Of a stretch of DNA of 64,000 nucleotides, positions 37,857-46,221 are shown piece after piece. The notes below the pieces were generated by a model. The model searched no databases, had not been told where the DNA came from, and worked only from the letters and a program-made list of their open reading frames with translations. This stretch comes from Pararhodobacter oceanensis (GTDB taxonomy: Bacteria; Pseudomonadota; Alphaproteobacteria; Rhodobacterales; Rhodobacteraceae). The position numbers were made by a program, and so were the translations under genes. The stretch is taken from assembly GCF_003076755.1 (NCBI RefSeq), contig NZ_QDKM01000005.1, positions 226,601 through 290,600 of the forward strand, in the 5' to 3' direction. The first letter of the stretch is position 1. Every line of letters starts with the position of its first letter.

Positions 37857-38477
37857 TCAGGTGAAAGGGATCACCAGACCGACCAGAACCAGCAGCACGC
37901 CAGAGACCATATTGAGCCGCTGCATCGCCTGCGGGCTTTGCAACAGCCGCCGCGCGCGGTCCAAAAACAGCGCCAGCCCCAGATTGCCCAGCATCGGCAC
38001 AATCGCCGACACCGCGATGATCGCGGCGATATCCAGCGCGGTGATGCGGGTCAGGTCAAAGAACCCCGGCAGCACCCCCATATAGAACAGGATCGCCTTG
38101 GGATTGCCGGTCACCGCCGCCAGCCCGACCAGAAATCCGGGCAGGACACCGGGCCGCGTCATCCGCCGGTCGGCGGTCAGGGTTTCCGCCGGTTTGCGCC
38201 AGATCATCACCCCCATGATGATGAACACGCCCGCCGCCACCCAGCGCAAGGCCTCCAGAAACCCGCCGTAAACCGAGAGGATCCACGCCAGCCCGAAGAC
38301 CGCGCAGAGCGGCCAGATCAGATCACCGAGCGCCACGCCCACCGCCAAGGGCCACGCCCCGCGCATCCCGCCCGACAGCGAGCGCGCGATCAGCGCCACC
38401 CAGACCGGCCCGGGCACCGCCCACAAAAGCGCCATCGCGCCCGCGTATATCAAGAGCTCCTGCGCCGAGAGTGTCAT
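37857..38477 (-). CDS. LysE family translocator
   Basis: A 206-residue membrane protein with about six hydrophobic helices and the LysE/RhtB signature (AVPGPVWVALIARSLSGGMR near residue 21, then GNPKAILFYMGVLPGFF). It probably exports an amino acid or related metabolite. Its ATG overlaps the VOC gene's stop (ATGA), so it is translated with that gene; with recF it forms a coupled run. Confidence 0.9.
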   Translation of the reverse strand: MTLSAQELLIYAGAMALLWAVPGPVWVALIARSLSGGMRGAWPLAVGVALGDLIWPLCAVFGLAWILSVYGGFLEALRWVAAGVFIIMGVMIWRKPAETLTADRRMTRPGVLPGFLVGLAAVTGNPKAILFYMGVLPGFFDLTRITALDIAAIIAVSAIVPMLGNLGLALFLDRARRLLQSPQAMQRLNMVSGVLLVLVGLVIPFT

Positions 38478-38917
38478 GCAGAGGTTAACTTTCCGTTGCC
38501 GTCCAAACCCCAAAAGGGATTATGCGCCAATTCCCAGACATGCCCGTCAGGATCGGCGAAATAGCCCGAATACCCGCCCCAAAACACCGCTTCGGGACGT
38601 TTGAGCAGCTCGGCCCCCGCCGCCTCGGCCAGCGCGAACGCCGCATCGACGCCTGCGCGATCGGCGTAATTCTGCGCCAGCGTCACCGCACCCACGCCCA
38701 GTTCCGCCCCCGCGCGCCCCTGATCCGCAGCCAGCGCCTCCAGCCCAAAGAGCCCCAGCTTCATCCCGCCCAGATCATAAAACGCCACGCTCTCGGTCTG
38801 CTCGTCCGGCGTCCAGCCCAGCCGTGCATAAAACGCCATGCTGCGCGCCAGATCCTGCACCCCGAGGGTGATCAGGGTGACACGTTGCGCGGGCAGGGCA
38901 GGGGGTTTGGAACTCAT
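38474..38917 (-). CDS. VOC superfamily (glyoxalase-like) protein
   Basis: A 147-residue protein with paired beta-alpha-beta-beta-beta modules of the vicinal oxygen chelate fold: RVTLITLGVQDLARSMAFYA, then DLGGMKLGLFG in the first half and GYSGYFADPDGHVWELAHN in the second, with Glu and His placed as metal ligands. Likely an isomerase, dioxygenase or resistance-type binding protein. The start at 38917 overlaps the recF stop (ATG within TGATG). Confidence 0.9.
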   Translation of the reverse strand: MSSKPPALPAQRVTLITLGVQDLARSMAFYARLGWTPDEQTESVAFYDLGGMKLGLFGLEALAADQGRAGAELGVGAVTLAQNYADRAGVDAAFALAEAAGAELLKRPEAVFWGGYSGYFADPDGHVWELAHNPFWGLDGNGKLTSA

Positions 38918-40008
38918 CACAGCGGGCTTTCGCTCAGGGTGGAGGCGCCACCGGTTTCACGCAATTCAAACACCTGCGCGCGGGCCCCCAATGGCGCGAA
39001 TAACTCCGGCCCGGTGCCGGTCATCACCGCCTGCGCCCGCAACGCACAGATCGCGTCATAGAGCGCGATGCGCCGCCCCTCGTCAAGATGCGCCGCGACC
39101 TCATCGAGCAGCACAATCGGCGGCGTGCCACTGTCCTGCGAGAGTGCGCGCGCATGGCTCAAGATCAGCGCGATCAACAGCGCCTTTTGCTCACCGGTCG
39201 AGCATTGCGCGGCGGGCATATCCCGCGCCGCCCAATAGGCGCCCAGATCGGCGCGGTGCGGCCCCGTCAATGTGCGCCCCGCCGCCATATCGCGGGCGCG
39301 CCCCTCGGCAAAGGCCTGCGCCAGATCGAATTCACTGCGCGGCGCATCGTCCAGTAGCGTCAGATCGGCTTGCGGAAAGACGCTGTCAGGGTCGGCAGCC
39401 GCGTGCAACCGGGTCAAAGTGGCCAGCCGATTGGCGGTGATCTGCGCGCCCGCCTGCGCCATACGGGTCTCGAGTGCGCCATACCACGCCGGATCGCGGA
39501 TCTCGTCACGCAACAGCCGGTTACGCTCGCGCATGGCCTTCTCATATTCCAGCACCGCCTCGGCATGGTCGGGATGAAACCCCAGCACCAGCCGGTCGAG
39601 AAACCGCCGCCGCCCCTCGGCCCCCTCCAGCCACAGCCGGTCCATCACCGGCGTTAACCAGAGCATCGGGCAAAGCCGCCCAAGCGCGGTCTGCGTCGCC
39701 GTCTTGCCGTTGATCCGCACGCTGCGCGGCGCGCCGGGGCGGGCCTCGGTCTCGATCTCATGGGGGGTGCCATTATGGGTCAGCGTGGCGCTGATTTTCC
39801 AGCCCAGCCCCGCAGGCCGCCCGATCAGATCCTCGCCCAAAGCGCGGCGCAATCCACGGCCCGGCGACAACAGCGAGATCGCCTCCAGCAGATTGGTCTT
39901 CCCCGCACCATTATCGCCAAACAACACCACCGGCCGCCCGTCAAATGCGGCAGAGGCAGCAATATGCGAGCGGAAATGCGACAGGCGCAGGGTGGTCAGA
40001 TGGGTCAA
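38917..40008 (-). CDS. recF: DNA replication and repair protein RecF
   Basis: A 363-residue SMC-like ATPase that helps load RecA at gaps. The N-terminus is LTTLRLSHFRSHIAA with Walker A GDNGAGKTNLLEAI near 31-44; the signature CSTGEQKALLIALILSHAR and Walker B IVLLDEVAAHLDEGRR lie in the C-terminal half. No ATG is available at the conserved N-terminus, so a TTG start at 40008 is inferred. It lies 20 bases after dnaN and overlaps the VOC gene. Confidence 0.95.
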   Translation of the reverse strand: MTHLTTLRLSHFRSHIAASAAFDGRPVVLFGDNGAGKTNLLEAISLLSPGRGLRRALGEDLIGRPAGLGWKISATLTHNGTPHEIETEARPGAPRSVRINGKTATQTALGRLCPMLWLTPVMDRLWLEGAEGRRRFLDRLVLGFHPDHAEAVLEYEKAMRERNRLLRDEIRDPAWYGALETRMAQAGAQITANRLATLTRLHAAADPDSVFPQADLTLLDDAPRSEFDLAQAFAEGRARDMAAGRTLTGPHRADLGAYWAARDMPAAQCSTGEQKALLIALILSHARALSQDSGTPPIVLLDEVAAHLDEGRRIALYDAICALRAQAVMTGTGPELFAPLGARAQVFELRETGGASTLSESPL

Positions 40009-40028
40009 AGCACGAGGTCAGACACGCA

Positions 40029-41147
40029 TCACACGCGCATCGGCATCACAACATAGACCGCGCTGGCGTCGGAGCCTTCGCGCACCAGAGCAGGATCGCC
40101 CGAGGAGTTGAACATGAAGACGGCGTTCTCGCGGTCGATCTGGTTGGCGATTTCCTGCAGGTATTTGGCGTTGAACCCGATCTCCAGCGCCTCGTCACCG
40201 TAAGCCACGACCAGTTCTTCCTGCGCGTTGCCACTGTCCGGCGAGTTCACCGAGAGGGTCAGCTTGTCTTCCTCAAGGTTCAGCTTCACCGCGCGCGAGC
40301 GTTCCGAGGAGACCGTCGCCACCCGGTCCACCGCTTTGGCGAATTCCGTGGCGTCGACTTCCAGCCGCTTGGTGTTGCCGGCGGGGATCACCCGCGTGTA
40401 ATCGGGGAAGGTGCCGTCGATCACTTTCGAGGTCAGCGCCAGATCAGGCGTGGCAAAGCGCACTTTGGTTTCCGAGACCGAGATCGCGATATCGGCGTCG
40501 TCATCTTCCAGCAGTTTACGCAGCTCATTGACGGTTTTGCGCGGCACGATCACCCCGGGCATGCCCTCGGCATTCTCGGGCAGGGCGGCGTCGATCCGTG
40601 CCAGACGGTGGCCATCGGTGGCGACACAGCGCAGCGCGCGCCCCTCGTCGCCATCGGCCACATGCATATAGACACCGTTCAGGTAATAGCGCGTCTCTTC
40701 GGTGGAAATGGCGAATTTCGACTTCTCGAACAGCCGCCGCAAATCACCCGCCTTGGCGGTGAAATTGCTCTGGTATTCCGAGCTCGCCATCACCGGAAAA
40801 TCCTCACGCGGCAATGTCGCCAGCGAGAATGTCGAGCGCCCCGCCTCCACCGACAGCCGTCCGGTGCGCTGGTCATCGGTCAGCGACACCAAGGCGCCAT
40901 CGGGCAGTTTGCGCACGATCTCATGCAGCATCACCGCCGAGACGGTGGTGGCGCCGGCGCGTTCGACCATCGCATTGGCGCGGTCGACCACCTCGATGTC
41001 CAGATCGGTGGCGCGAAAGCTGACGGTATCACCCTCGGCTTCGATCAACACATTGGCCAGAATTGGAATGGTGTTGCGCCGCTCGACCACGGACTGAGCC
41101 TGTGACACGGCTTTTAGCAGCGTTGCGCGCTCGATGCTCAGTTTCAT
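40029..41147 (-). CDS. dnaN: DNA polymerase III beta subunit (sliding clamp)
   Basis: A 372-residue clamp: three similar domains, beginning MKLSIERATLLKAVSQAQSV and containing VVERRNTIPILANVL, and ending with a typical YVVMPMRV C-terminus. It encircles DNA and tethers polymerase III. GGAGGGG precedes the ATG. The order dnaA-dnaN-recF is the classic initiation cluster. Confidence 0.98.
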   Translation of the reverse strand: MKLSIERATLLKAVSQAQSVVERRNTIPILANVLIEAEGDTVSFRATDLDIEVVDRANAMVERAGATTVSAVMLHEIVRKLPDGALVSLTDDQRTGRLSVEAGRSTFSLATLPREDFPVMASSEYQSNFTAKAGDLRRLFEKSKFAISTEETRYYLNGVYMHVADGDEGRALRCVATDGHRLARIDAALPENAEGMPGVIVPRKTVNELRKLLEDDDADIAISVSETKVRFATPDLALTSKVIDGTFPDYTRVIPAGNTKRLEVDATEFAKAVDRVATVSSERSRAVKLNLEEDKLTLSVNSPDSGNAQEELVVAYGDEALEIGFNAKYLQEIANQIDRENAVFMFNSSGDPALVREGSDASAVYVVMPMRV

Positions 41148-41168
41148 CGCGGTCCCCTCCGACAGGTC

Positions 41169-41206
41169 AGGCCGGTGCTGACATCCGCCAGCCCGGCCTT
41201 TTTAAA
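41169..41206 (+). terminator. Plus-facing hairpin with T-run in the dnaA-dnaN gap
   Basis: AGGCCGG at 41169-41175 pairs with CCGGCCT at 41193-41199, followed by TTTTT. It points against the dnaA-dnaN direction, so it would stop antisense transcription rather than dnaA mRNA. It could be chance; low weight. Confidence 0.3.
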
Positions 41207-41249
41207 ATTCATTGTCATTTGTTTGCGGCCCTTTGCGGGCAACGTCAAG

Positions 41250-42647
41250 TTAGCTTTCCAAAAGACGCCGCAGCAAATCAAGGTCTTCGGACAGTTGCGG
41301 GTCGTTTGTGCGCAATTCTTCGACTTTGCGCACCCCGTGCATGATCGTGGTGTGATCACGGCCACCGAATCGCCGCCCGATATCGGGCAGGGACCGCGTG
41401 GTCATCTGTTTCGACAGATACATCGCGATCTGCCGCGGGCGGGCAATCTGGCGCACGCGTTTCGGGCCGATCATATCCGACAGGCGGATGTTGTAATGCT
41501 CGGCAACCTTGCGCTGGATCTCCTCAACGGTGACCTTGCGATCCGACGAGCGCAGAATATCCGCCAGACAATCCTGCGCCAGATCCAGCGTCACCTCACG
41601 CCCGACCAGAGAGGCGAGCGCGAACAGACGGGTCAGCGCCCCTTCAAGCACGCGCACGTTGGTGGTGATCCGATGCGCCAGAAACTCCAGCACGCCGGTG
41701 CCGATATGCACATCGCCGTAGGTCACATTGTTCAACTCGACCTTCTGCTGCAGGATACCGAGGCGCAATTCATAGTCGGTCGGATGCAGGTCCACCACGA
41801 GGCCCGAGGAGAGGCGGCTCTTGATCCGCTCTTCCAGTCCCTTGATCTCCCCCGGCGCGCGGTCAGCCGAGATCACGATCTGTTTGCGCTGGTCCACCAA
41901 GGCGTTGAACGTATGGAAGAATTCCTCCTGCGTGCTTTCCTTGCCGGCGATGAACTGCACGTCATCGACCATCAGGATATCAACCGAGCGGAACAGGCTC
42001 TTGAAGTCCATGATCTGGCGTTCGCGCAGCGCCTGCACAAACCGGTACATGAACTGCTCGGCAGAGAGATAGAGCACACGCGCGCCCGGTTGGCGGATCT
42101 TCAACTCATGGGCGATGGCGTGCATCAGGTGGGTCTTCCCGAGCCCCACGCCCCCATAAAGAAACAGCGGGTTAAAGGTCACCTCGCCGCCCTCGGCAAC
42201 ACGGCGCGCGGCGGCATGGGCCAGTGCGTTCGGTTTGCCGACAACGAAATTGTCAAAGGTGAACCGCGCATCAAGTGCGGCCGATTGCACATCGCTTTCC
42301 ACCTGCGGCGGGGCGGCGGCGGTGCTGGCGGGCGGGGTGATCTGGGCGCCATCGGCGGGCGCGTCAATCGTGCGCTGCACCCGTTCGGCAGCCGAGGCCG
42401 CAGCGCGCGGCTGGACATCGATCTGGATGCGATGCGTCACCATCCCGTGCTGGGTCATGCTGCGCAGGATCTGCTCGGCGAAATTGCGGTTCACCCAATT
42501 GGCGATGAAGTTCGTCGGCGCGGAAATCCGCGCGACACCGTCATCCACCGTGGCCAGTTCCAGCGGCGCAATCCAGGTGATGAAGTTGTTTTCACCGACT
42601 TGCCCGCGCAAGTGTCTTCGTACGTCGCTCCACGCTTCTATCGTCAT
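41250..42647 (-). CDS. dnaA: Chromosomal replication initiator DnaA
   Basis: About 465 residues. Domain I starts MTIEAWSDVRRHLRGQVGEN; a variable Ala/Pro linker follows; the AAA+ domain has FLYGGVGLGKTHLMHAIAHE (Walker A) and ILMVDDVQFIAGKE (Walker B); domain IV has the DnaA-box-binding DHTTIMHGVRKVEEL. The start at 42647 is chosen by homology; an ATG at 42662 would add five residues, and neither has a strong Shine-Dalgarno site. A near-consensus DnaA box overlaps the start region. Confidence 0.97.
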   Translation of the reverse strand: MTIEAWSDVRRHLRGQVGENNFITWIAPLELATVDDGVARISAPTNFIANWVNRNFAEQILRSMTQHGMVTHRIQIDVQPRAAASAAERVQRTIDAPADGAQITPPASTAAAPPQVESDVQSAALDARFTFDNFVVGKPNALAHAAARRVAEGGEVTFNPLFLYGGVGLGKTHLMHAIAHELKIRQPGARVLYLSAEQFMYRFVQALRERQIMDFKSLFRSVDILMVDDVQFIAGKESTQEEFFHTFNALVDQRKQIVISADRAPGEIKGLEERIKSRLSSGLVVDLHPTDYELRLGILQQKVELNNVTYGDVHIGTGVLEFLAHRITTNVRVLEGALTRLFALASLVGREVTLDLAQDCLADILRSSDRKVTVEEIQRKVAEHYNIRLSDMIGPKRVRQIARPRQIAMYLSKQMTTRSLPDIGRRFGGRDHTTIMHGVRKVEELRTNDPQLSEDLDLLRRLLES

Positions 42648-42661
42648 CCTGTCCCGACCCA

Positions 42662-42670
42662 TTATCCACG
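42662..42670 (+). promoter_or_regulatory. DnaA-box-like site at the dnaA start
   Basis: TTATCCACG matches the DnaA box TTATCCACA in eight of nine positions and overlaps the alternative dnaA start, so DnaA could control its own expression. Only one such site was found here. Confidence 0.45.
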
Positions 42671-42809
42671 CGGCGTTAGCGCGCAGTGTTCTTGTTTTTG
42701 CGGCCCGGTTCTCCGGGGCATAGATTGCGGCAAGACACAAAACCCCGGTGCCTGCAGGTGGTGCGGCATCAAAGGTGCGGGAGGAAAAGGCACATCGCAG
42801 CGCGTCAAC

Positions 42810-42823
42810 TGACGCGGCGTATA
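42810..42823 (-). promoter_or_regulatory. 14-base repeat upstream of dnaA (copy 1)
   Basis: TATACGCCGCGTCA on the minus strand, about 165 bases before dnaA. It matches exactly 43482-43495 in front of rpsT in the same orientation. TATACG resembles a -10 element followed by a GC-rich discriminator, so it may be a shared core promoter piece. Confidence 0.4.
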
Positions 42824-43041
42824 AAACACACGCCCCACGCAAAGCGCGTGGGATCAAGGACTACTCGGACCGGCTCGGAACCCCCCCAGGGTTCGTGAAT
42901 CGCAGGTTCAAACTAGCAAGCCGCGGGCGGCGGCGGCAACCGAACAACGCGCTTGACACAGATCGGGGGGGAAGGAATCAAACGGGCGTGGGTTTCCTGC
43001 CACAGGTCGCGAAAAATCGTTGCAAATTGCCATGGGAACGC

Positions 43042-43069
43042 AAAAAGGCGCATCCGAAGATGCGCCTTT
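43042..43069 (-). terminator. Rho-independent terminator of rpsT
   Basis: On the minus strand AAAGGCGCATC-TTCG-GATGCGCCTTTTT: an 11-base stem, UUCG-type tetraloop and five T residues, 45 bases past the rpsT stop. Confidence 0.92.
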
Positions 43070-43113
43070 CACGCTGCAATGCAGCAGCGACTCACTTGAA
43101 AAACATCCTGAAA

Positions 43114-43380
43114 TCAGACGTTCAGCGCTTTCACGCGGGCCGAGAGGCGCGACATTTTGCGCGCGGCGGTGTTCTTGTGCAGCACGCCTTTGGTGACGCC
43201 GCGCATCAGCTCGGGCTGGGCCGCAGCCAGGGCGGCTTTGGCGGTGTCGGCGTTGCCGGTGGCAATCGCTTCTTCGACGGCGCGCAGATGGGTGCGGATA
43301 CGCGAACGGCGGGCTTTGTTGATTTCAAAGCGGGCGTCGTTCTGGCGGGCGCGTTTTTGGGACTGACGGGTATTGGCCAT
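43114..43380 (-). CDS. rpsT: 30S ribosomal protein S20
   Basis: An 88-residue basic protein with the S20 N-terminus [20 protein letters not shown] and [20 protein letters not shown] near the end. It binds 16S rRNA helices 9 and 44. It stands alone upstream of dnaA on the same strand, an arrangement common in alphaproteobacteria, with its own terminator. Confidence 0.98.
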   Translation of the reverse strand: MANTRQSQKRARQNDARFEINKARRSRIRTHLRAVEEAIATGNADTAKAALAAAQPELMRGVTKGVLHKNTAARKMSRLSARVKALNV

Positions 43381-43481
43381 GGTCTGGGCTCTTTCGGATC
43401 TGTTTCAATTGCAATTGCACACAGACCCACCGATTCCTAAAGGAACAGGTCATCTCTTGCCGAAGCGGGCCCACGCGCATG

Positions 43482-43495
43482 TGACGCGGCGTATA
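43482..43495 (-). promoter_or_regulatory. 14-base repeat upstream of rpsT (copy 2)
   Basis: TATACGCCGCGTCA, identical to 42810-42823 upstream of dnaA, about 100 bases before the rpsT start and in the same orientation. Likely part of the rpsT promoter; inferred. Confidence 0.4.
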
Positions 43496-43610
43496 GGCCA
43501 GCGCGGGCAGAAAGGAAAGCGCAAACCGCCAGCGGCGCGGCCATGGGGCGATTTCCCTCAATGAAATGCCAGATTTCGGCGCGAAACCGCTAAATCCGCC
43601 CCGAAATGCG

Positions 43611-43638
43611 AAAGGCCGGGCGCTCAGGCCCGGCCTTT
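43611..43638 (-). terminator. Hairpin after the enoyl-CoA hydratase gene
   Basis: AAAGGCCGGGC pairs with GCCCGGCCTTT around a 6-base loop, 18 bases beyond the stop of the enoyl-CoA hydratase gene. The T-run is short, so termination strength is uncertain. Confidence 0.65.
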
Positions 43639-43656
43639 CCACGGGTTTCACCCGAA

Positions 43657-44433
43657 TCAGCGGTCGCGGAACTGCGCTTCGCGCTTTTCCAAAAAGGCAT
43701 TCATGCCCTCTTTCTGGTCTTCGGTGGCAAAGAGTGAATGGAACACCCGCCGCTCGAACAACAGACCTTCGCGCAGCGTCGTTTCATAGCTGCGGTTCAC
43801 CGCTTCTTTCACCACTTTGGTGGCAATTGCCGATTTCGCGGCGATCTTTTCCGCCGCCGCCATCGCTTCTTCGATCAGCTTTTTGGCGGGCACCACGCGG
43901 CTCACCAGCCCCGAGCGCTCGGCCTCTTCGGCGTCCATAAAGCGGCCGGTCAAATGCATATCCATCGCTTTGGATTTGCCGACAAACCGCGTCAGCCGCT
44001 GGGTGCCACCGATACCGGCGACGACGCCCAGATTGATCTCGGGCTGGCCGAATTTCGCGGTATCCGCGGCAATGATAAAATCGCACATCATCGCCAATTC
44101 GCAGCCACCGCCCAAAGCATAGCCCGCCACGGCGGCAATCACCGGCTTGCGGGTGGCGCAGATCGCATCGGTCTCGGGGGTGAAATAGTCGCTCTCGAAC
44201 ATATCGACAAAGCTCTGCTTGGCCATTTCGCTGATATCAGCGCCAGCGGCAAAGGCTTTGTCGGATCCGGTGATCACCAGACAGCGCACTTTTTCATTGC
44301 GGTCGGCGCATTTCATCGCATCGGCCAATTCGGTCAGAAGCTGCGCGTTCAATGCGTTCAGCGCTTCGGGCCGGTTCAGCCGGATCAGAGCGACGTAATG
44401 CTCGACCTCAACAGTAATGGTCTCATATGCCAT
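43657..44433 (-). CDS. Enoyl-CoA hydratase
   Basis: A 258-residue crotonase-fold enzyme. The oxyanion-hole segments are [19 protein letters not shown] near 57-75 and [20 protein letters not shown] near 100-119, with the catalytic Glu pair in GGGCELA and [12 protein letters not shown]. It hydrates 2-enoyl-CoA in fatty acid or related oxidation. The start at 44433 ([12 protein letters not shown]) is set by the family's N-terminus; an upstream in-frame extension is unsupported. Confidence 0.94.
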   Translation of the reverse strand: MAYETITVEVEHYVALIRLNRPEALNALNAQLLTELADAMKCADRNEKVRCLVITGSDKAFAAGADISEMAKQSFVDMFESDYFTPETDAICATRKPVIAAVAGYALGGGCELAMMCDFIIAADTAKFGQPEINLGVVAGIGGTQRLTRFVGKSKAMDMHLTGRFMDAEEAERSGLVSRVVPAKKLIEEAMAAAEKIAAKSAIATKVVKEAVNRSYETTLREGLLFERRVFHSLFATEDQKEGMNAFLEKREAQFRDR

Positions 44434-44494
44434 CAGGATGCCTCGCTCCTTGAATTCAGCGCCCACCTCTACCACTCCAATTGCTGGGATCAAG

Positions 44495-45358
44495 CTATCT
44501 CTGACATTGCGGGCAGTAGTAGGTCGAGCGTCCCGATTGCACGATGCGCCGGATCACGCCCGCGCAGCCCTCGCTGGGGCAGGGGTGGGATTCGCGGTCA
44601 TAGGTGCGGAAATTATGTTGAAAATAACCCAATTCGCCGCCCGCCTGCCGAAAGTCCTTGAGGCTCGAGCCGCCCGCCTCGATCGCCTCCATCAGCACCT
44701 CGCGGATGATCACCACCAGCGCCTCCAGCCGCGCCATGCCGATACGCCCGCCCGCCCGCTCGGGGTGGATACGCGCCCTGTGCAGCGCCTCGCAAACATA
44801 GATATTGCCCAAGCCAGCAACGATTCGCTGGTCCAAAAGCAGGGTTTTGATCGGCGCTTTCCGCCCCTTCAGCGCCGCCTGTAGATGCTGCGCCGAGAAT
44901 TGGTTGCCCAAAGGCTCCGGTCCCAGATTGCGCAGCAGCAGATGCCCGTCCATTTGCGGCGTCGGCGCCAGATCCAGCGCCCCGAAGCGCCGCGGATCAT
45001 TGAAGGTGACGCGCACATCCCCCTCCATATGCAGCACCACATGATCATGTTTCAGCGCCGCCGGATGGTGATGATGGAACACCCCGGGCACAAAGGGCGC
45101 CGCCAGCCCCGAGATCGTCATCCGCCCCGACATGCCCAGATGCACCAGCAAAGTCTCGCCGCTATCGAGATCAATCAGGATGTATTTCGACCGCCGCCGC
45201 AGCCGCTCGACCCGCGCATTTTGCAGCCGTTCGGCCATGCCTTCGGGGAAGGGCCAGCGCAGCCCCTCGCGGCGCACCTCGGCGCTGGTGATCACGCGGC
45301 CCTCCATCGCGGGGGTCAATCCGCGGCGAACGGTCTCGACTTCGGGTAATTCGGGCAC
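44495..45358 (-). CDS. mutM: Formamidopyrimidine-DNA glycosylase (Fpg/MutM)
   Basis: A 287-residue glycosylase for oxidised purines. The catalytic N-terminal Pro requires the start directly before [13 protein letters not shown]; this places it at a GTG (45358) with GGAG six bases upstream. The C-terminal zinc finger is intact ([20 protein letters not shown] then CPQCQR) and the helix-two-turn-helix has [15 protein letters not shown]. Reading starts further upstream would bury the catalytic Pro. Divergent from ubiE. Confidence 0.96.
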   Translation of the reverse strand: MPELPEVETVRRGLTPAMEGRVITSAEVRREGLRWPFPEGMAERLQNARVERLRRRSKYILIDLDSGETLLVHLGMSGRMTISGLAAPFVPGVFHHHHPAALKHDHVVLHMEGDVRVTFNDPRRFGALDLAPTPQMDGHLLLRNLGPEPLGNQFSAQHLQAALKGRKAPIKTLLLDQRIVAGLGNIYVCEALHRARIHPERAGGRIGMARLEALVVIIREVLMEAIEAGGSSLKDFRQAGGELGYFQHNFRTYDRESHPCPSEGCAGVIRRIVQSGRSTYYCPQCQR

Positions 45359-45452
45359 TTCGGGCTCCGGCGTCGCATTGTGCTTGGCCTCTATCCTCGG
45401 ATAAGGAAGAGCAACACGCAAGATCCACCGAAGATCGGCAGAGGATGGCAGC

Positions 45453-46220
45453 ATGAGCCAAGACAGGCGCGAAGAAAACCAGCGCACCACGCATTTCGGC
45501 TTTCAAACCGTCGATGAGGACGCCAAGGCGGGCATGGTTCATGAAGTCTTCACCAATGTGGCGTCGAAATACGACATTATGAATGACGTGATGTCGATGG
45601 GCATCCACCGCATCTGGAAAGACGCGATGATGGACTGGCTGGCGCCGCGCCCGTCGCAGCATCTGCTGGATGTGGCGGGCGGCACCGGCGATGTCGCCTT
45701 CCGCTTTCTGGAGCGCGCGGGCGACAGCGCACAGGCCACGGTCTGCGATATGACCGCCTCGATGCTTGAAGCCGGTCGTCAACGCGCCGAGGCCGCGCAG
45801 AAATCCGAGCATCTGGAGTGGGTTGTCGGTGACGCGATGGCGCTGCCCTTTGCCGACAACAGCTTTGACGTCTACACAATCAGCTTTGGCATCCGCAACG
45901 TCACCCGCATTCCCGACGCACTGAGTGAGGCCTACCGCGTGCTGCGTCCCGGTGGCCGTCTGATGGTGCTGGAATTCAGCCAGCTACCCAATGACGCGAT
46001 GCAAAAAGCCTATGATCTCTATTCCTTCAATGTGATTCCGGTGATGGGCAAAGTGATCGCCAATGACCGCGAGTCCTATCAATACCTCGTTGAATCCATT
46101 CGCAAATTCCCCGATCAAGAGCGTTTCGCCCAGATGATCCGCGAGGCCGGATTCGAGCAGGTCAAATACCGCAATCTGACCATGGGCATCGCCGCCCTGC
46201 ACTCGGGTTGGAAGCTCTGA
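45453..46220 (+). CDS. ubiE: Ubiquinone/menaquinone biosynthesis C-methyltransferase UbiE
   Basis: A 255-residue SAM methyltransferase. The SAM motif is [20 protein letters not shown] near residues 70-89, [15 protein letters not shown] follows, and the family signature [12 protein letters not shown] and [15 protein letters not shown] are present. It methylates the ring of 2-polyprenyl-6-methoxybenzoquinol. One base separates its stop from ubiB, so the two are co-expressed, divergent from mutM. Confidence 0.97.
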   Translation: MSQDRREENQRTTHFGFQTVDEDAKAGMVHEVFTNVASKYDIMNDVMSMGIHRIWKDAMMDWLAPRPSQHLLDVAGGTGDVAFRFLERAGDSAQATVCDMTASMLEAGRQRAEAAQKSEHLEWVVGDAMALPFADNSFDVYTISFGIRNVTRIPDALSEAYRVLRPGGRLMVLEFSQLPNDAMQKAYDLYSFNVIPVMGKVIANDRESYQYLVESIRKFPDQERFAQMIREAGFEQVKYRNLTMGIAALHSGWKL

Positions 46221-46221
46221 C

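Larger units (their letters stand above)
42648..43113. other. Region between dnaA and rpsT: dnaA upstream control region
   Basis: About 465 bases with no supported gene. It contains the DnaA-box-like site, a 16-base palindrome CGCGTCAACTGACGCG at 42801-42816, a hairpin CCCACGC-aaagc-GCGTGGG at 42834-42852, a 14-base sequence repeated in front of rpsT, and the rpsT terminator at the right end. The single DnaA box is too little to call an origin. Confidence 0.6.

Noticed and set aside
42885..42925. tRNA T-arm-like string GGTTCAAAC upstream of dnaA
   Set aside because: No matching stem or other tRNA arms on either strand.
42648..43113. Chromosomal replication origin
   Set aside because: Only one DnaA-box-like site and no AT-rich repeats were found; dnaA in alphaproteobacteria is often away from oriC.
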